From Variovorax atrisoli 110B (lineage in GTDB: Bacteria > Pseudomonadota > Gammaproteobacteria > Burkholderiales > Burkholderiaceae_C), in NCBI RefSeq assembly GCF_000382045.1, contig NZ_KB907450.1, positions 1,006,204 to 1,070,203 of the forward strand: 64,000 nucleotides of DNA. Direction: 5' to 3'. A program made the position numbers and the translations under genes. Positions 61,767 through 64,000 of the stretch are shown piece after piece (position 1 is the first letter of the stretch; each line of letters starts with the position of its first letter). The notes beneath the pieces were generated by a model that was not told the DNA's origin, did not search any database, and worked only from the letters and a program-made list of their open reading frames with translations.

Positions 61767-62444
61767 ATGAAGGACGCGCTGGCCTTCCTGCACACGGCAC
61801 AGGTCCATGTGCCGACCTTCGAACGGCTGGTGCGACGGATCGAGCCTGGCTTGCGCGTGCGCCACGTGGTCCGCGAAGAGTTGCTGGCCGATGCGCGCGT
61901 CGTGGGCGTCGACGACGCCGGGCTCGTCTCCCGCGTTCACGAGGCCATGCACGAAGCCGCATCGGAAGGCGCGAAGGTCGTGGTGTGCACCTGCTCGACC
62001 ATCGGCGCCATCGCCGAACGCACGCCCACCGGCGATGCCTTCAGGGCCCTTCGCATCGACCGTGCCATGGCCGACAGGGCCGTTCGCACAGGGCCGCGCG
62101 TGCTGATCGCCGCGGCACTCGAAAGCACGCTGGCTCCGACCAAGGCGCTTGTTCTTTCGGCGGCGCAAGACGCCGGGATCGCGGTCCAGCCGGCCATGCT
62201 GTTCGTCGAGGACGCATGGCCGCATTTCGAGGCCGGAGACAGCGCGCGCTACATCGAGACGCTTGCCAGCGCCATCCGCGCGGCATCGGCGGAGGCCGAC
62301 GTCGTCGTGCTCGCCCAGGCCTCGATGGCGCCGGTGGCCGACGCGCTCGCCGACCTGGGCATCGACGTGCTCAGCAGCCCCGCACCAGGCACTGCGCACG
62401 CGGTGGCGCTGGCCGCGGCGGCCCTGGCGCTCAGTCGGCCTTGA
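61767..62444 (+). CDS. Asp/Glu racemase-like protein
   Basis: A 225-residue protein related to the aspartate/glutamate/hydantoin racemase group. The first catalytic cysteine region is VVVCTCSTIGAIAE (Cys74 or Cys76). The second cysteine is replaced in VVVLAQASMAP (Ala-Ser), so a normal two-base racemase reaction is doubtful; decarboxylase or isomerase-type activity is possible. It follows the ketopantoate reductase-like gene with a GAGGAG ribosome site. Its last 14 bases overlap the convergent next gene. Confidence 0.65.
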   Translation: MKDALAFLHTAQVHVPTFERLVRRIEPGLRVRHVVREELLADARVVGVDDAGLVSRVHEAMHEAASEGAKVVVCTCSTIGAIAERTPTGDAFRALRIDRAMADRAVRTGPRVLIAAALESTLAPTKALVLSAAQDAGIAVQPAMLFVEDAWPHFEAGDSARYIETLASAIRAASAEADVVVLAQASMAPVADALADLGIDVLSSPAPGTAHAVALAAAALALSRP

Positions 62445-63789
62445 GGATCGTCTCGCCCTTCAGCATCCCCATGTCGCGGACGTTGAAGCGGTGGCGCTTC
62501 CAGCCTTCCCAGGTGCGCCGCATGTTGCCGATGGAGATGAGGTAGTACAGCACCTTGAACATGCCGACGGGACCGCGCATCGGCGTGCCGCGGTAGATGT
62601 CGCCGGCCAGCAGCGTCATCAGGCCCTCCTTCACCCTGAAGGGGTTGCCCGGGTGCATGAACATGTCGCGGATGGTCGGGTTGGTCACGCGGTAGATGAA
62701 CCACGAGTATTCGCGCGGGCCCTTGCGCATCATCGCCTCGAAGCCCTTGCGCGCCGCGGCCAGGCGCTGCGGCTGGTCGAGCGCGGTCGCCACCAGCTCC
62801 GCACCGTCGAAGGCGCTGTGCATCGCGAGGTACACACCCGAGGAGAACATCGGATCGATGAAGGTGAAGGCATCGCCCAGCATCAGGTAGCGGTCGCCCG
62901 TGGCGTGCGTGCTGGAGTACGAGAAGTTGCCGGTGGCATGCACCGCGTCGTCGACCAGCGTGGCGTTCTTCAGGCGATCGACCAGCACCGGGCAGGTGGC
63001 GATGGTGTCGTAGAAGAACTCCTTGAGCGGCTTGTCGCGCGACTTCAGGTAGTACGGCCAGCAGACCGCTCCCACGCTGGTGGTGCCGTCGGCCAGCGGA
63101 ATGAACCAGAACCAGCCGTGCGGAAACCAGCAGATGCTGATGTTGCCTTCCTTCTTGCCCTCCAGCCGCTCTGCGTTGGTGAAGTGGCCGAACAGCGCGG
63201 TGCTGTTGTGGTCGGGGTTCTTCTGCTTGCAGCGGAATTTGTTGGCCAGCAGCGTGTCGCGGCCGGTGGCATCGACCACGAAGCGGGCGCGCCAGCTGCG
63301 GCGCGCACCGTCGTCCATCTCGGCCTGGACCGTGGCGCCGTCGGCATCGAAGGCCACGTCGCGCACCTTGCAGCCTTCGATTGCCTGCGCCCCGCAGGCG
63401 GCCGCGTTGCGGAACAGGAGCTCGTCGAGTTCGGAGCGGCGCACCTGCCAGGCCGAGTCGAGCGACTTGTCCAGGCCTTCGCCGAACTCGACGTAGCTGC
63501 GGTGCTCATGCTCGGGCGAGACGAACTCGATGCCGAACTTGGGCATGCCGATCTTCTCGACCTGGTCGCGCACGCCCAGCTTGTCGAACAGCTCCACGTT
63601 CGCCGGCAGCAGCGATTCGCCGATGTGAAAGCGCGGATGGTGCGCCTTCTCCAGCAGCACCACCTTGCGGCCCTGGCGGGCCAGCAGCGTGGCGATGGTC
63701 GACCCTGCGGGACCGCCGCCGACGACCAGCACGTCGCAGGATTCGTCGGCCGCCTGGGACACGGAAGAACTAGCTTGAGGCAAGGACAT
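62431..63789 (-). CDS. Flavin-dependent halogenase-like oxidoreductase
   Basis: A 452-residue FAD enzyme. GGGPAGS (24-30) binds FAD. WFWFIP at 226-231 fits the WxWxIP halogenase motif, and Phe310, Pro313, Ser316 and Gly318 fit the FxxPxxSxG motif. Lys84 (MPKFGIEF) aligns with the catalytic Lys of carrier- or phenol-type flavin halogenases. Similar proteins occur in aryl-polyene and xanthomonadin clusters. The start at MSLPQ was chosen as the ATG nearest the FAD fold; the longer frame to 63885 is weak. The halogenated substrate is unknown. Confidence 0.83.
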   Translation of the reverse strand: MSLPQASSSVSQAADESCDVLVVGGGPAGSTIATLLARQGRKVVLLEKAHHPRFHIGESLLPANVELFDKLGVRDQVEKIGMPKFGIEFVSPEHEHRSYVEFGEGLDKSLDSAWQVRRSELDELLFRNAAACGAQAIEGCKVRDVAFDADGATVQAEMDDGARRSWRARFVVDATGRDTLLANKFRCKQKNPDHNSTALFGHFTNAERLEGKKEGNISICWFPHGWFWFIPLADGTTSVGAVCWPYYLKSRDKPLKEFFYDTIATCPVLVDRLKNATLVDDAVHATGNFSYSSTHATGDRYLMLGDAFTFIDPMFSSGVYLAMHSAFDGAELVATALDQPQRLAAARKGFEAMMRKGPREYSWFIYRVTNPTIRDMFMHPGNPFRVKEGLMTLLAGDIYRGTPMRGPVGMFKVLYYLISIGNMRRTWEGWKRHRFNVRDMGMLKGETILKAD

Positions 63790-63894
63790 GCGATGGCAAG
63801 CAACAATGTTAACAATCGCAAGCATAGCGCGACGGCCTGCAAGGACCGCAAAGTCTGCTAAGCAGCCCGCGCCGGGGCGCCGCACACTGCCGGC

Positions 63895-64000
63895 ATGCGC
63901 CTCCTACAGCTTCTCCGCCCCCTCTGCCTCGCCGCCGCATGCCTGTCTGCGGCGCTCGCCCAGGCCGCCGGCTTCGCGACGATCGAAATCCCGGCCGACC
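63895..64000 (+). CDS. Exported protein, N-terminus only (partial)
   Basis: Starts at ATG 63895 with a signal peptide (MRLLQLLRPLCLAAACLSA and an AQA cleavage site), then AGFATIEIPAD before the window ends. The early mature sequence resembles exported alpha/beta hydrolases (dienelactone-hydrolase type), but 35 residues are too few to decide. Confidence 0.55.
   Translation, partial: MRLLQLLRPLCLAAACLSAALAQAAGFATIEIPAD

Overview
The window is high-GC DNA with long, tightly packed operons, many 4-base ATGA stop/start overlaps and no complete mobile element. Gene content and protein types fit a Betaproteobacterium of the Comamonadaceae, most likely Variovorax or a close relative. Supporting signs are a CysB-type regulator beside a small SirB, dapC-dapD-dapE together, a split tol-pal locus, and the yebC-purD-hemF-nadD-rsfS-rlmH order. 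The genus is inferred from protein style, not from a search.

Layout. 1-4 kb: lptG tail, sirB, cysB, a methionine aminotransferase and three small membrane proteins. 4-10 kb: hrpA on the minus strand, and divergent from it a soluble protein joining a Clp-type AAA+ ATPase to an FtsH-type (M41) protease domain. 10-20 kb: argA, a LysE exporter, the lysine/peptidoglycan genes dapC, dapD and dapE with pilU set between dapD and dapE, then prmB and the ABC-F gene yheS. 20-22 kb: a phage-like regulatory island with a CI/C2-type repressor divergent from a small HTH gene. 22-28 kb: a complete RND efflux operon. 28-33 kb: a lipoprotein, a PNPOx-like stress protein, tRNA-Lys, and tolB-pal-cpoB-tcdA. 33-43 kb: msbA, convergent with a nine-gene minus-strand housekeeping operon (yebC, purD, hemF, nadD, rsfS, rlmH, a PhyH dioxygenase, maf, rng). 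43-46 kb: a chorismatase, acyltransferase and glycosyltransferase operon resembling part of an aryl-polyene/xanthomonadin pathway. 46-51 kb: a MacAB-OprM type exporter, divergent from a small secreted two-cysteine protein. 51-57 kb: a sulfur and thiol-redox run (peroxiredoxin, hydrolase, sulfate-binding protein, cysT, cysW, cysA, dsbB). 57-64 kb: LysR/azoR, an FMN reductase, an amino-acid oxidase, a ketopantoate-reductase-like gene, a racemase-like gene, a flavin halogenase-like gene and the start of an exported protein.

Sulfur genes occur at both ends: sirB supplies siroheme chelation and cysB the regulator, while the sulfate importer lies about 50 kb away. Six copies of a roughly 95-bp interspersed repeat are present. 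Each folds into nested hairpins and the copies differ by compensating base changes. Four of them start within about 10 bases of a stop codon, in the sense orientation. Two of them bracket pilU as direct repeats.

The items most worth following up are the Clp-AAA/M41 fusion protease, the structured repeat family, the small secreted protein facing macAB, the chorismatase operon together with the halogenase-like flavoprotein, and the lone phage-type switch.
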